Assembly (NCBI GenBank): GCA_933207985.1
Contig: OW240918.1
Location: 112,318,999-112,382,998 of the forward strand
Origin: Pelobates cultripes
Taxonomy: Eukaryota; Chordata; Amphibia; Anura; Pelobatidae
DNA length: 64,000 bases
Direction of reading: 5' to 3'
A program made the translations under genes and the position numbers. A model generated the notes under the pieces. That model did not search any database and was not told the DNA's origin. It worked only from the letters and a program-made list of their open reading frames with translations. Position 1 is the stretch's first letter, and each line of letters starts with the position of its first letter. Positions 56,501 through 64,000 of this stretch are shown here, in pieces.

Positions 56501-59500
56501 CCAGACCCCTAAAACTAAATGTAGCTTGATGTAAAGCATTGTGTATAAAGAGTGTCCTTTTTTTTTTTTCTTCAAATTGCGGGTTTCTTTAGAAATTGAC
56601 ACTTTTATAAATTAACCTGGTTACATCCACCTTGCTTTTAAGTAGACAACCGGTCCTGTTAATTACTGGTTGTTTAGCTCAGTGGAGATAAACTCAAGAG
56701 GCAGCAATTGCCCAGAGCACCTGACTTGCAAAGACTTCTCATTGAGCTGCATTGGGATGTCTGTGATTGGACAGCCACAGAAAGTCTGGGCTGGGGAAAG
56801 GGGAGGGCTTGCAAAGACAGCAGACTAGGGAACTGCAGCTTTTGCAGGCGGTGTTTAGATATACCACATATGGAAAAGTGCATAATTAAATGCATGCTAT
56901 TTTTGAATTGGCTTTTATCTATTAAACAGTGATTTTTATTTTGAGCAGTGGAGTGTCACTTTAATCAGTGGAATCGTGCTGTCTAGTTTTTGTCGAGTAA
57001 ATGACCGTTTGATAGCATCTCAATTGAAAAATATTTGTATCAAAATGATGTACCATGCATCACATAACCCCATTCATTTTATCTTAATTTAAATGGAAAT
57101 TAAATAAAACCAAATTACATTTTTATAGTAAGCATATAGTTTAATTAAAAGTAATAAAGGCTTTAAAAGACTTAAATAGAATTTCACATATCTCTTCCTG
57201 CTATTGACTCAAATTTGAAGCGATACCCTGTTTGTCGCAAAATATGCGAAACTTCCTTCACGGATCAAACGGCATTCCGATTTCTCCTTGGATCAGCAAG
57301 CTGTCACCTCTACATGTTATACATTACATCCTTGAATATTCAGGTTTTTATTTTTTCACCAAAAAGTATCCAGATGCTTTAAAAAGTGTGTACTGAATCT
57401 AATAAAACAACTTCCAAATGTAGAGAATTCTACATCTTCATTGTTTTTTATGTAAATAAACCTTTCATCGAATCTAAATGGGGGGCTTCTTGTCCTTTGT
57501 ACAGTTCTGTTAATGAATAGGTAACTTTGAAGCTGTATATAATATTTTTATGCAGCATCGTGGAAAATATTGACCCTTATTGATCCTTAATGACCAAATG
57601 TTACATGTTGTCATCTGTGCCAGCAGTGTACTATTTATTTACTACCAGTGGCTCTCTTCAGCTTTGCTGTGATCAATTTAGTGGCCATTTGTGTGTTCGA
57701 ATAGGAACCTTATCCATTAGACTGTTTTGGCAGCATCAACTTTAACGCCCTTAAAGGTTTGAAAATGCTCTCATGCTTAGCGGGAGTTCTGGAGGGCTCT
57801 GTTTCAATTCGCAAATCCCATCAGTTCGCTGTTAGAATAAAATGCCAAACAGATATATAGATCCGCTGATATAACTAAGCATGTCCAGAAGTGGTAGCCT
57901 CACGAAAATTCGGTGCACAAGTGCAAGTCTCCAGATACATCTCTTATCTATCTTGCAAGCATTACACTGCAGAAAGAAGTGTACATTTGACTTAAATGTC
58001 TAATTTTTCCTCTCAAGTATGTTTTACTAAGAAGATTTTTATTCTGTCCACCTTATTTATGCAAAGCTTCTGGTCTTTGCAAGTATAAAATCCACCGGTG
58101 ACACTTTTATGCTAATATAAAACTGTTCATGTTTTATAAATCTCCGCGTTTGACATGGTCGCTCTTTTATTGCAGGGATTTGCAGAAGCATTTTTGGAAC
58201 ATCTTTGGAAGAAACTGCAGAATCCAAACAACCCTCCAATTATCAGACAGACTGCTGCAACCTACATTGGGAGTCTTCTATCTCGAGCCAAGTTCATTCC
58301 TGTGTTGTAAGTGACAGTAAAAATAGGTGTATATATTAGGTTTAAAAGACAATTTAGAACAGAGTGCTACAATCACCAATGTGGGTCACTCCACCTCACA
58401 TAAATAAGTAAATAAAACCGTAAAAGTGGTGAGAGCACACACAGAATAAAATATCAAATTAGTTACCCCTATGTTCAATTAAAATCATATTTCTGAGCCA
58501 CTTAAAATAAAAGCTGGCTCAGACTAAGAACGTTGAATGGATTGATGTAGTGATAGCTGAAATCAAATGCTAACTGCTTGCTCGTCCTTTCTTAAAAAAC
58601 CCAGGATGCAGGATCTTAGTAAAAGGTTTATTATTCCAGAGTAAAAAACAGCAGCAAAAATGAAGATCAGCAATCTCACTCTCCACACACTGATGCGTTT
58701 CAGCCGAAGCTTTTATCAAAGTGCAAGTCCATTCAGTCCATTCTTAGTTTAAATAGGAGCCTTTTCACGCCTTTCTCCCGTTTGGTAATAGGCTCCTCCC
58801 CTTCCATTTAGACGCAACCAACAATCGGGCATCCTAGCGTCCATAGTAACCTTAGTTTACCTCCGCGTTTGTCAGAAATGACGTGGGGAGGGTCTCCTCG
58901 CTTGTGCTGATTAATAGTTAATGTTGCAAAAAGAAACTCCTACTGCAACATACTGCATACATATTATCACCATCAAACTTTAAAACAATATTACAACAAG
59001 CTAAGTTTTCTAATGCATAAAAAATCGAATCTTTCCTTTTCCTACAGAGACACACTGAAAAAAGATTAGTAGAAAAAAAGGGGAATAATATCATATTATT
59101 CAATTTAAAGACACAGAAATGCTGGGGGGAATAAATCAAATACAGAGTACAAGCGAAAAACTAACATATTATCCAACAATCTCCTTTTAATAAAAAACAT
59201 ATTAATAACATGTTGGTATGCTTCAGATAAATTAGGAAAATAGTAAAAATACATTGAAAATATTAATGTTAATACAAAAAATGTACAAATTCATGCCTCA
59301 AATAAAACCACATACATTTCCTAAAATATTTAAATTACATTACAGTCTTTAATATAATAAATTAAATACATTTAAAAGAATAAATATTGTATGCAGGATG
59401 TTGCAGTAGGAGTTTCTTTTTTCAACATTAAAGATTAATCAGCACAAGCGAGGAGACCCTCCCCACGTCATTTCTGACGAACGCGGAAGTAAACTAAGGT

Positions 59501-62146
59501 TACTATGGACGCTAGGATGCCCGATTGTTGGTTGCGTCTGAATGGAAGGGGAGGAGCCTATTACCAAACGGGAGAAAGGCGCGAAAAGGCTTCTATTTAA
59601 ACTAAGAATGGACTGAATGGTCTTGCACTTTGATAAAAGCTTTGGCTGAAACGCGTCAGTGTGTGGAGAGTGAGATTGCTGATCTTCATTTTTGCTGCTG
59701 TTTTTTACTCTGGAATAATAAACCTTTTACTAAGATCCTGCATCCTGGGTTTTTTAAGAAAGGACGAGCAAGCAGTTAGCATTTGATTTCAGCTATCACT
59801 ACATCAATCCATTCACCGTTCTCAGTCTGAGCCAGCTTTTATTTTAAGTGGCTCAGAAATATGATTTTAATTGAACACAGGGGTAACTAATTTGATATTT
59901 TATTCTGTGTGCGCTCTCACAACATTTGCTGTTTTATTTCCTGTGTTGTAAGTGCTGGTTTCCATTTTATCAAGTAATGGGTAGGCAAAGACAATAACTT
60001 GGGGGTGTCTGAGTTGGAATGAGGGCAATTTGTGGCCTATTCCAATTATTCAGTGTGAGAGAGGATCATGATACAATCGACAGATCCTTTCCATACTATG
60101 TAGATTCCAAACTACAGGTTGTTGTGGATACACCTTTCATGGTACATGCTTTGTAAGTAGACATGTTTGCTAGTCTTTTTTTTTTTTTTATTAGTGCTTA
60201 TTGTCAAACATACTTGATAATATTACGTATTAAGACAATATAAAAGTATTTGTTAATTTTGTCTATGGCACTTTTTAGAGTAATATATATAGTATCAAAG
60301 CGCATTTTAGAAGTGATCACTTTAAGGTAATTAAATTCTCCTATACACGGGAGAGACTTTGAGAATCACGTTCCACCCCAGGTATATTTAAATTAAGGAT
60401 ATTAGGGTATTGGCAACATTACTGAATATTTCAATAAAAATTAAAATAAACTATCACACCGGAATCAGATAGTAGATTCTGAATATCAAGGTCTGAGGAG
60501 GCCGGAGGCCTGCATTCACTCAGTCAGCCGCCTACCTCGGGGCCTCAAGGTGGACCAATCTCCAGCTCCAGTACAAAATTCCTAGTCACCATGGCGGGCT
60601 GACGCCTTGGATTTGTTGAGCCCCGACTTAAGAAACATTCCATCCATGAGTTGCTGTCTGCAACTGTGTTGCTGAAGCTGTCTTCAATCCTCCTTGAATA
60701 CTCAGATTGGTCAAAAAAGTGTGACGTCTGCTAACTGATTTGTTTTTAATGGATAAAATAAAATGCCATCCAGTATACTTGTGATCCGCACATTCTGCCA
60801 TCCTTTATAACTGCTAATTTAGCCAAGCATATCACCTGTGTGGAGTGTAGTTGGCACTAGCTGGTTCTTCTACTCCTCCTTCCACTGCCGTGGTTTGGCC
60901 CCACTGGGCATTCATGTCTTCTACTATATCAGACCGCTATTGTACATGGGTTATGCTTGTTAGGAGCCTGTTATCAGGCAGTCTGTTAGGGAGATTAGTG
61001 CCTTTTATATTTTTGCTCATTGTGCTCTTTTCGTGAGTGGCATTTTTGACTAGTGACCAGATTAAGGGGGAAAAATGCCGAATTTTTTGTGAAATAACTG
61101 AATTCTGTGCAGAGCATTGAAGTAGACGTTATTCAGAAATTTCAGAGTTCTATGTTTGTTAATTTATTTTAGCAACTAGATATTGTAACTGTAGACGTAA
61201 TCCCATGACTGCTTGCAAATTATTTAATCTTGTCTTTATATTGCTCACTCAGGACTGTGAAGGCATGCCTTGATCTTCTGGTGAACTGGCTGCACGGTTA
61301 CATTGATAACCAGGATGCAGGTAGCCGAGCTTTCTGTGATGTATCCCTTCATGGCCCGTTCTATGCAGCAAGCCAGGCTGTTTTTTACACCTTAATATTC
61401 CGTCATAAGCAGCTGTTGGAAGGAAATTTACGAAAAGGTATGTTGTGGTTTTGTTAAAATGTGTATCTGAAGTTTCACGCAAAGTATTACGTATTACTCC
61501 TGTTTTGAAACCATTATGCCTAATGTATGGTCACAATGATTGAGCCGCTTTCTGAGCATTCTTGCGTTGCAGTGTGAAATTAGTTCAGTTACATTGTGAT
61601 AGAAATTAGGTTACGTTATGTTGTTGAGTGTAGTTTTGTTTCTATGGTAAAATAAGCAAGCCAGATGCAAAGTGACACATTGCATAGATTTTCATATGTA
61701 AGAGATACTCTAAACATTAAAACACATTTCAGCTTAAAAGGGATACCATAGCAATTTTTGTGTATAGATTATACCCCTGCAGTCTAGCTGTGCAATTCTC
61801 TGCTATTTAGGAGTTAAATCTTTGTGTCTATGCAGCTGTAGCCAGACCTCCCCTGACTGGCTTACTCAAAAAAAATGTTTTAATCCGTTCCAACAGGACA
61901 ATATGTTTATTTCAGAAGTTCTTATCTGCTGCAGGAAATTAGAAATTAAACAGACTGTTTATATTATTATATGTTACTTATATAGTGATTAATTGTCGGT
62001 GGAAACACACTCTTATATTTCTTTCCTCTATGTTCAGGTTTGGCCTATCTGCAGAATTTGAATTTTGAGCGAATCGTCATGTGTCAGCTCAATCCTCTAA
62101 AGATTTGTCTTCCTTCAGTGGTTAACTTTTTTGCTGCAATTACGAG
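40178..62146 (+). CDS. rrn3: RRN3 / TIF-IA gene span, 14 coding exons placed, incomplete at both ends
   Basis: RRN3 (TIF-IA) binds RNA polymerase I and lets it join the SL1-marked rDNA promoter in the nucleolus; phosphorylation switches it with growth and stress. Fourteen exons with consensus GT-AG borders and matching phases give about 487 codons, colinear with human residues about 32-490 of 651. Recognisable blocks are NSPPKKTVRFGG, VVEEYLAFLGNLVSAQTV, GDVDISDSDDEDD, CHRALQIIARYVPS, FLMPILVEKFP, RLLKID, ADRLDTLM, THACCHVQFVMFYLCSFKL, and LNPLKICLPSVVNFFAAIT. Human Ser44 (mTOR-dependent site) and the CK2 sites Ser170/Ser172 are conserved. Ser199 is conserved, but Thr200 (JNK2 site) is Ala and Trp202 is Arg. 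The first exon (about 30 residues) is not seen, and the last 160 or so residues lie beyond 64 kb. No stop or frameshift is found, so the gene looks functional. Confidence 0.95.
40512..40538. repeat. TA microsatellite
   Basis: Short TA run in the first placed RRN3 intron, preceded by TGTGTATGTGTG. Confidence 0.9.
40569..41088. mobile_element. TTAA-type MITE with inserted LINE/SINE tail
   Basis: TTAAAGGATCACTATAGTG to GACTATAGTGTCCCTTTAA, closely similar to 715-1166. At about 40936-40980 it carries an extra block, TGTTGGCGCTATATAAAT followed by an AAT run, which resembles a dispersed retroelement tail and is absent from the copy at 715. Confidence 0.8.
41089..41896. other. RRN3 intron, no other feature
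   Basis: Unique-looking intronic sequence. An 87-codon frame at 41519-41782 has no recognisable domain or splice logic. Confidence 0.5.
41897..43350. repeat. 48-bp minisatellite, about 30 copies
   Basis: The unit starts GTCACTAGGTGAATTACTGT, continues GAGTTCAGTAGTTGCTGATA and ends TCCTTTTT. Variants differ at a few positions; some units lack 3 bp. Since 48 is a multiple of three, the minus strand is open for long runs of the 16-mer VTKRISATTELTVIHL. It lies wholly in an RRN3 intron. Confidence 0.97.
43578..44042. mobile_element. TTAA-type MITE
   Basis: Begins TTAAAGGGACACTGTAGGCA and ends GCATTAGAGAATCCCTTTAA. The ends differ more from each other than in other copies, so it may be older or a different subfamily. 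Confidence 0.65.
44251..44307 (+). CDS. rrn3: RRN3 exon
   Basis: 19 codons, GKTSDFDLLMHQLSDPEIK, between TTTATTTAG and GTACGC; phase 0 on both sides. Confidence 0.92.
44308..44715. other. RRN3 intron, nothing further seen
   Basis: AT-rich intron of 408 bases without repeats I can name. Confidence 0.5.
44716..44805 (+). CDS. rrn3: RRN3 exon
   Basis: 30 codons starting DAQIINWLHEFRNSITYLT, between CACACAG and GTAAGA; phase 0. Matches human residues about 85-114. Confidence 0.95.
45008..45137 (+). CDS. rrn3: RRN3 exon
   Basis: 43 codons plus one base, starting KLPWINRSKEVVEEYLAFLG, between CTCACAG and GTAAAA. Matches human residues about 115-157. Confidence 0.96.
45440..47290. repeat. Composite of hairpins and GC array filling an RRN3 intron
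   Basis: A MITE-like start (GCACTGTCATGCC near 45454), perfect hairpins at 45953-45982 (GGCTGAAAGACC arms) and 45988-46022 (TACTAATACTAAGT arms), a GC-rich array (46120-46805) and an inverted pair at 47185-47245 (TGTCATTTTACACAGCGT arms). No coding content was recognised. Confidence 0.7.
46120..46805. repeat. Tandem units with CCCCCACCC / GGGTGGGGG stems
   Basis: Seven or so units of roughly 90-110 bp. Each holds a short GC hairpin (CCCCCACCCCTGAGC paired with GGGTGGGGG) and the phrase CCTACTGTCCTCCCCC. Multiple G-runs per unit make G-quadruplexes plausible. Confidence 0.85.
47500..47532. repeat. CT microsatellite before an exon
   Basis: CTCTCT run ending 28 bases before the exon at 47560. 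It may serve as, or extend, the polypyrimidine tract of that acceptor. Confidence 0.8.
47560..47619 (+). CDS. rrn3: RRN3 exon (CK2-site acidic patch)
   Basis: 60 bases between CCTTAATAG and GTGAGC, encoding REGDVDISDSDDEDD. Both serines matching human Ser170 and Ser172 are kept. Confidence 0.93.
47880..48487. mobile_element. Palindromic MITE (copy 1)
   Basis: Contains the inverted pair near 47985-48022 (TTTGCCCTACTTGGG / AAGCAGGGCAAA type), a hairpin at 48385-48425 (TCTATACATTTGCTAGC arms) and ends GACAGGTGCCTTTTAAG. A related copy in opposite orientation lies at 50240-50700. Confidence 0.65.
48488..49152. other. RRN3 intron with retroelement-like tail
   Basis: Around 48780-49085 a stretch beginning AATTCTTTATTTGGCAGC and ending in AAT and A runs looks like a decayed dispersed repeat. 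No gene. Confidence 0.4.
49153..49216 (+). CDS. rrn3: RRN3 exon
   Basis: 64 bases between TTCTGCAG and GTAAGT, encoding IFSTFNTCHRALQIIARYVP and the first two bases of the Ser199 codon. Confidence 0.95.
49217..50239. other. RRN3 intron, nothing further seen
   Basis: No exon or clear repeat boundary between the exon at 49153 and the MITE at 50240. Confidence 0.5.
50240..50700. mobile_element. Palindromic MITE (copy 2, opposite orientation)
   Basis: Starts near ACAGGGAACCTGTCAC. It has the hairpin at 50299-50339 (TCTATACATT, CTAGCAAATGTATAGA) and the pair TTTGCCTGCTTTGGG / CCCAAGCAGGGCAAA near 50597-50632, all shared with 47880-48487 in reverse. Confidence 0.65.
50781..50850 (+). CDS. rrn3: RRN3 exon (Thr200 replaced by Ala)
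   Basis: 70 bases between TTTTTCAG and GTGAGT. It completes the Ser199 codon and reads APRFLMPILVEKFPYVNKSV, where human has TPWFLMPILVEKFPFVRKSE. Confidence 0.94.
51060..51580. other. RRN3 intron with possible retroelement tail
   Basis: TTTGCAGTTAACATTTTATT near 51080 resembles the poly-T start of a minus-strand retroelement. Otherwise no feature. Confidence 0.35.
51582..52325. mobile_element. Palindromic MITE with a TTAA MITE nested in it
   Basis: The outer ends AGTGGCCCTGTCACCTCAAA (51582) and TTTGAGGTGACAGGGCCACT (to about 52321) are inverted, and the arms continue inward (CATTTCTGATCTATTTCTC against GAGAAATAGATCAGAAATG). The right arm is cut at about 51809 by an inner MITE running to 52245. 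Confidence 0.85.
51809..52245. mobile_element. Inner TTAA-type MITE
   Basis: Begins AAAGGAACACTATAGGGTCA and ends GACTATAGTGTCTCTTTAA. The TTAA is intact only at the right side. It has a hairpin at its left end (AGGGTCAGGAACAC with GTATTCCTGACCCT). Confidence 0.8.
52326..52891. other. RRN3 intron with a short direct repeat
   Basis: CACAGATCCGTGTTTAACAA near 52457 recurs as CACAGATCTGTGTTTAACAA near 52776. No exon. Confidence 0.55.
52892..52990 (+). CDS. rrn3: RRN3 exon
   Basis: 33 codons starting ECYVHNLLRITVYFPTLRHD, between TTATGTAAG and GTAAGT; phase 0. Confidence 0.96.
52991..53657. other. RRN3 intron, nothing further seen
   Basis: No repeat or extra exon recognised. Confidence 0.5.
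53658..53756 (+). CDS. rrn3: RRN3 exon
   Basis: 33 codons starting VSASRHEIEDAEEAALQKDG and ending EEGLFNM, between CTTGCAG and GTGAGA; phase 0. The middle part is the less conserved acidic linker. Confidence 0.94.
54562..55104. mobile_element. TTAA-type MITE with long inverted ends
   Basis: The left AAAGTGACACTATAGGCACC and the right end GTGGTCCCTTTAA are inverted, and inner blocks such as GCAGTTTTGTTGTATAG against CTATACAACAAAACTGC confirm the pairing. TTAA is kept at the right only. Confidence 0.8.
55193..55322 (+). CDS. rrn3: RRN3 exon
   Basis: 130 bases between TCAAATAG and GTAAGT, encoding DEDLEENVPVAVNSEIMAHP then AADRLDTLMLVVFAYIKNMC. Confidence 0.94.
55448..56045. repeat. Direct plus inverted repeat complex
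   Basis: A segment at 55448-55577 (AAGTCCTGCGCTCACTCCCA onward) recurs in the same direction at 55851-55980. Right after it, at about 55988-56040, the end of the same segment follows in reverse, making a palindrome centred near 55983. Confidence 0.9.
56193..56323 (+). CDS. rrn3: RRN3 exon
   Basis: 131 bases between CCTTGCAG and GTGCGT, including NKTKDLYKDLLAIFDKLILP and THACCHVQFVMFYLCSFKL. Confidence 0.96.
56488..56964. mobile_element. TTAA-type MITE
   Basis: TTAAAGGGACACTCCAGACC to GCAGTGGAGTGTCACTTTAA, inverted ends each with TTAA. Confidence 0.8.
56965..58175. other. RRN3 intron, nothing further seen
   Basis: AT-rich intron sequence with no recognisable insertion. Confidence 0.5.
58176..58306 (+). 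CDS. rrn3: RRN3 exon with duplicated donor downstream
   Basis: 131 bases between TATTGCAG and GTAAGT, starting GFAEAFLEHLWKKLQNPNNP. Its last ten bases and the first seven of the intron are repeated exactly at 59938-59954, after an inserted element. Confidence 0.96.
58314..59937. mobile_element. 1.6-kb long-inverted-repeat element with 17-bp TSD
   Basis: The arms at about 58411-58960 and 59395-59935 are reverse complements of about 540 bases with few differences; the spacer is AT-rich. TTCCTGTGTTGTAAGTG occurs exactly at 58297-58313 and 59938-59954 and is best read as the target duplication. A 17-bp duplication suits target-primed retrotransposition better than a DNA transposon. No coding frame was recognised. 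Both arms carry a GGCTGAAACGCGTCAG-type motif. Confidence 0.85.
59631..59660 (+). ncRNA. Degenerate hammerhead-like motif
   Basis: TTTGATAAAAGCTTTGGCTG, then AAACGCGTC, can be aligned to a hammerhead core (CUGANGA, stem II AGC/GCU, GAAA, GUC), but two core bases differ (C3 and G8), so cleavage is unlikely. The mirror copy is at 58690-58720 on the other strand. Confidence 0.3.
59955..61252. other. RRN3 intron with a GC-richer block
   Basis: 60480-60640 is richer in GC than its surroundings and may be an old repeat. Otherwise no feature. Confidence 0.4.
61253..61437 (+). CDS. rrn3: RRN3 exon
   Basis: 185 bases between CTCACTCAG and GTATGT, including TVKACLDLLVNWLHGYIDNQ and FCDVSLHGPFYAASQAVFYT. 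Confidence 0.97.
61438..62037. other. RRN3 intron with TTAA MITE remnant
   Basis: From 61732 (TTAAAAGGGATACCATAGCA) the sequence resembles the left half of the MITE at 54562. The right end was not found. Confidence 0.55.
62038..62146 (+). CDS. rrn3: RRN3 exon, last one in the window
   Basis: 109 bases between ATGTTCAG and GTACAT, encoding LAYLQNLNFERIVMCQLNPL and KICLPSVVNFFAAIT. The next exon was not found before 64 kb. Confidence 0.96.
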
Positions 62147-63411
62147 GTACATAAAATCAGATGATTAATGCTTGGGTATCCTATAGAAAGCTATACATGC
62201 CCATGTTTTTAATGGGCCCTCTGTGCAATTTTAGTTGTTATGGTTCTTGTTGTCTGTATCTGCAATCCCCCTAGTTTTTGGTCAAACAGTTTTCTAGCAG
62301 TTTAACCAAAATCAGGGGACCTGAAGCAACCACAGCCCAACCTTTGCTATCAAATTGCTAATGTGCAGGTTATGTACAAAACTGATGTTATTAATGCAAA
62401 AATGGAACTTCCTCATTACATATCTGGTAAGTTAGGGCCAGGCTGCAGGTGCCATGTAGATTACTTGGAAACGGTTTGACCGAGAATGGGCGGATAAAGT
62501 CATAGTCTATTGGCAACGTGATCACTACAACAGAATGCTTTCTACATTCTGGTTTACATAGAATTCTTTTCATTCCCTAGCTTGTATTGGCATGAGATTT
62601 CAGTGATAATAAGACCTTTATGATAATATGCTTTTAAATCCTGATTAAACATTGGAATTAAAAGAAAGGTCTATGTCTCACTTGTTTATGTCTAAGTACT
62701 GCCATAAACAACCAGCAGCTATCATGCAATTCAGTTATAATATGTAGAGGTGAGTGATTTTCCTATCTCACAAGTAGGAAAATCAAGTACTCAAAACAAT
62801 TGCAGGAGTGATAGAGATGTCGGCAAACATTTGGAAAGAAAAAAAAAATACTTTATGTGACTGATGCAGTTCTGTAGGCAAAAGTTGATTTAGAATGAGA
62901 GCTAATTAGAAGGTTTGACATCTCTCCTGCTAACACGGTGGATTCTAGGGTAGTTAACGGGTTTATGACAAATCCTTGGTCATGAGAGGATTTTAAAGTA
63001 TATGTTCTCCAAGGAGCCCATTTGTTACTGAGGTGTGTGATCTAGTAAGATGTTTCTGGACAGAGCAGAGGTACTCCACCTTTCTACAATGGGTGAGTGT
63101 CAAACCTCACCAAATTAAGACCTGCCTGGTAACCTATCCCCTGTATTTAACAAATAGGTATGAAAATTAAATGTAGAATTAATCCTGGCCTCATTATCCG
63201 GCAACTGAGCGCCTCTATCTTAGCTCCCTGTCAGTCATTTTTATAAGCCCTGTCCAGACAGAATATAGAGAAGAGGAGAAATTAAACCGGGCATCTATTT
63301 CTCTTCCTTGTAATAGAAAGAAAGATTTGCGGTGCACACAGAGGTTTACATCTCAATGCAGATTTTTCAGAAAACAGAGTGACAACGTTTCGACTCAATC
63401 CATAACTTTAT
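62147..63411. other. RRN3 intron, no further exon seen
   Basis: No exon matching the RRN3 C-terminal region. Near 63330-63410 a motif GACAACGTTTCGACTC lies next to the Tc1 element and resembles the tail of dispersed repeats with hammerhead-like motifs. Confidence 0.5.
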
Positions 63412-64000
63412 ACAGTGAGGGGGGAAAGTATTTGATACTCTGCTATTTTTGAACGTTTGCCCACTGACAAAGAAATGATCAGTCTGTAATTTTAATGGTA
63501 GGTGTATTTTAACAGTGAGAGAATAACCTAAAAAAAATCCAGAAAACGCATGTCCAAAAAGTTATAAATTGATTTGCATGTCAATGAGTAAAATAAGTAT
63601 TTGACCCCTTTTGAGTTAGTACTTGGTGGCAAAACCCCCACTGAGGTCAGATGTTTCTTGTAGTTGGCCACCAGGTTTGCACACATCTCAGGAGAGATTT
63701 TGTCCCACTCCTCTTTGCATATCCTCTCCAAGTCATTAATGTATCAAGGCTGACGTTTGGCAACTTGAACCTTCAGCTCCCTCCACAGATTTTCTATGGG
63801 ATTAAGGTCTGCAAACTGGCTAGGCCACTCCAGGACCTTAATGTACTTCTTCTTGAGCCACTCCTTTGTTGGCTTGGCTGTGTGTTTTGGGTCATTGTCA
63901 TGCTGAAATACCCATTCACGGCCCATTTTCAATGCCCTGGCTGGGGGAAGGAGGTTCTCACCTCGTCCATAGTCCCTTTTCTGCCATGCAGTTGTCCTAT
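63412..64000 (-). mobile_element. Tc1/mariner element, cut by window edge
   Basis: The element starts with TACAGTGAGGGGGGAAAGTA next to a TA, as Tc1 ends do. The minus strand encodes the C-terminal part of a Tc1 transposase. The N-terminal half and the far inverted end lie beyond 64000. Confidence 0.9.
63528..63932 (-). pseudogene. Tc1 transposase fragment, C-terminal catalytic part
   Basis: [14 protein letters not shown] holds the second catalytic aspartate region of the DD34E core, and [15 protein letters not shown] holds the catalytic glutamate, followed in another frame by [20 protein letters not shown]. The coding line is interrupted between 63744 and 63731 and elsewhere, so this copy is inactive. 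Confidence 0.9.

Overview
The window reads as vertebrate nuclear DNA, most likely from a frog or toad (anuran amphibian). The grounds are two recognisable vertebrate housekeeping genes, RRN3 with large introns and CEBPZ, a PIRT-like membrane-protein gene, and a repeat load of CR1 and L1 LINEs, hAT elements, short inverted-repeat elements with TTAA-type ends, a Tc1/mariner copy and a retroviral relic. This mix is familiar from anuran genomes; the species cannot be named from sequence alone. Two 100-base N runs (18571-18670 and 39535-39634) are assembly gaps.

Layout: 1-22 kb is repeat territory. It holds a TTAA-type MITE, an endogenous retrovirus with both LTRs but no recognisable pol (1378-4963), microsatellite blocks, and a series of non-autonomous hAT-type elements (13083, 14795, 17449, 19715) that show 8-bp target duplications and carry tandem arrays inside. 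At 22.0 kb there is a small two-membrane-span gene of the PIRT family. From 22.9 to 28.0 kb an L1 fragment is split by a nearly full-length, broken CR1 element and by smaller insertions. From 28 to 34 kb there are more arrays, palindromes and MITEs.

The right half holds the gene core. CEBPZ (Mak21/Noc1 family, 60S ribosome assembly) lies on the minus strand at 34356-37319 as one uninterrupted 987-codon frame. About 2-3 kb away, head to head, RRN3 (TIF-IA, the RNA polymerase I initiation factor) runs on the plus strand. Fourteen RRN3 coding exons can be placed from 40178 to 62146. The first exon is not seen and the last part lies beyond the window. A compound minisatellite of about 31 units and a GC-rich block with ETS and NRF1-type motifs lie between the two genes. 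Both genes serve ribosome production, so shared control is possible but not shown.

RRN3 introns are crowded with MITEs, hairpins, a 48-bp minisatellite and a long inverted repeat whose insertion duplicated the splice donor of one exon. A Tc1 element runs off the right edge.

The points most worth a second look are: the loss of the Thr200 phosphoacceptor in RRN3; the intronless CEBPZ with a housekeeping-type promoter; the 1.6-kb insertion with a 17-bp duplicated splice site; and the repeated pairing of hAT ends with internal tandem arrays. I found no operon-like, CRISPR-like or clearly new protein system.
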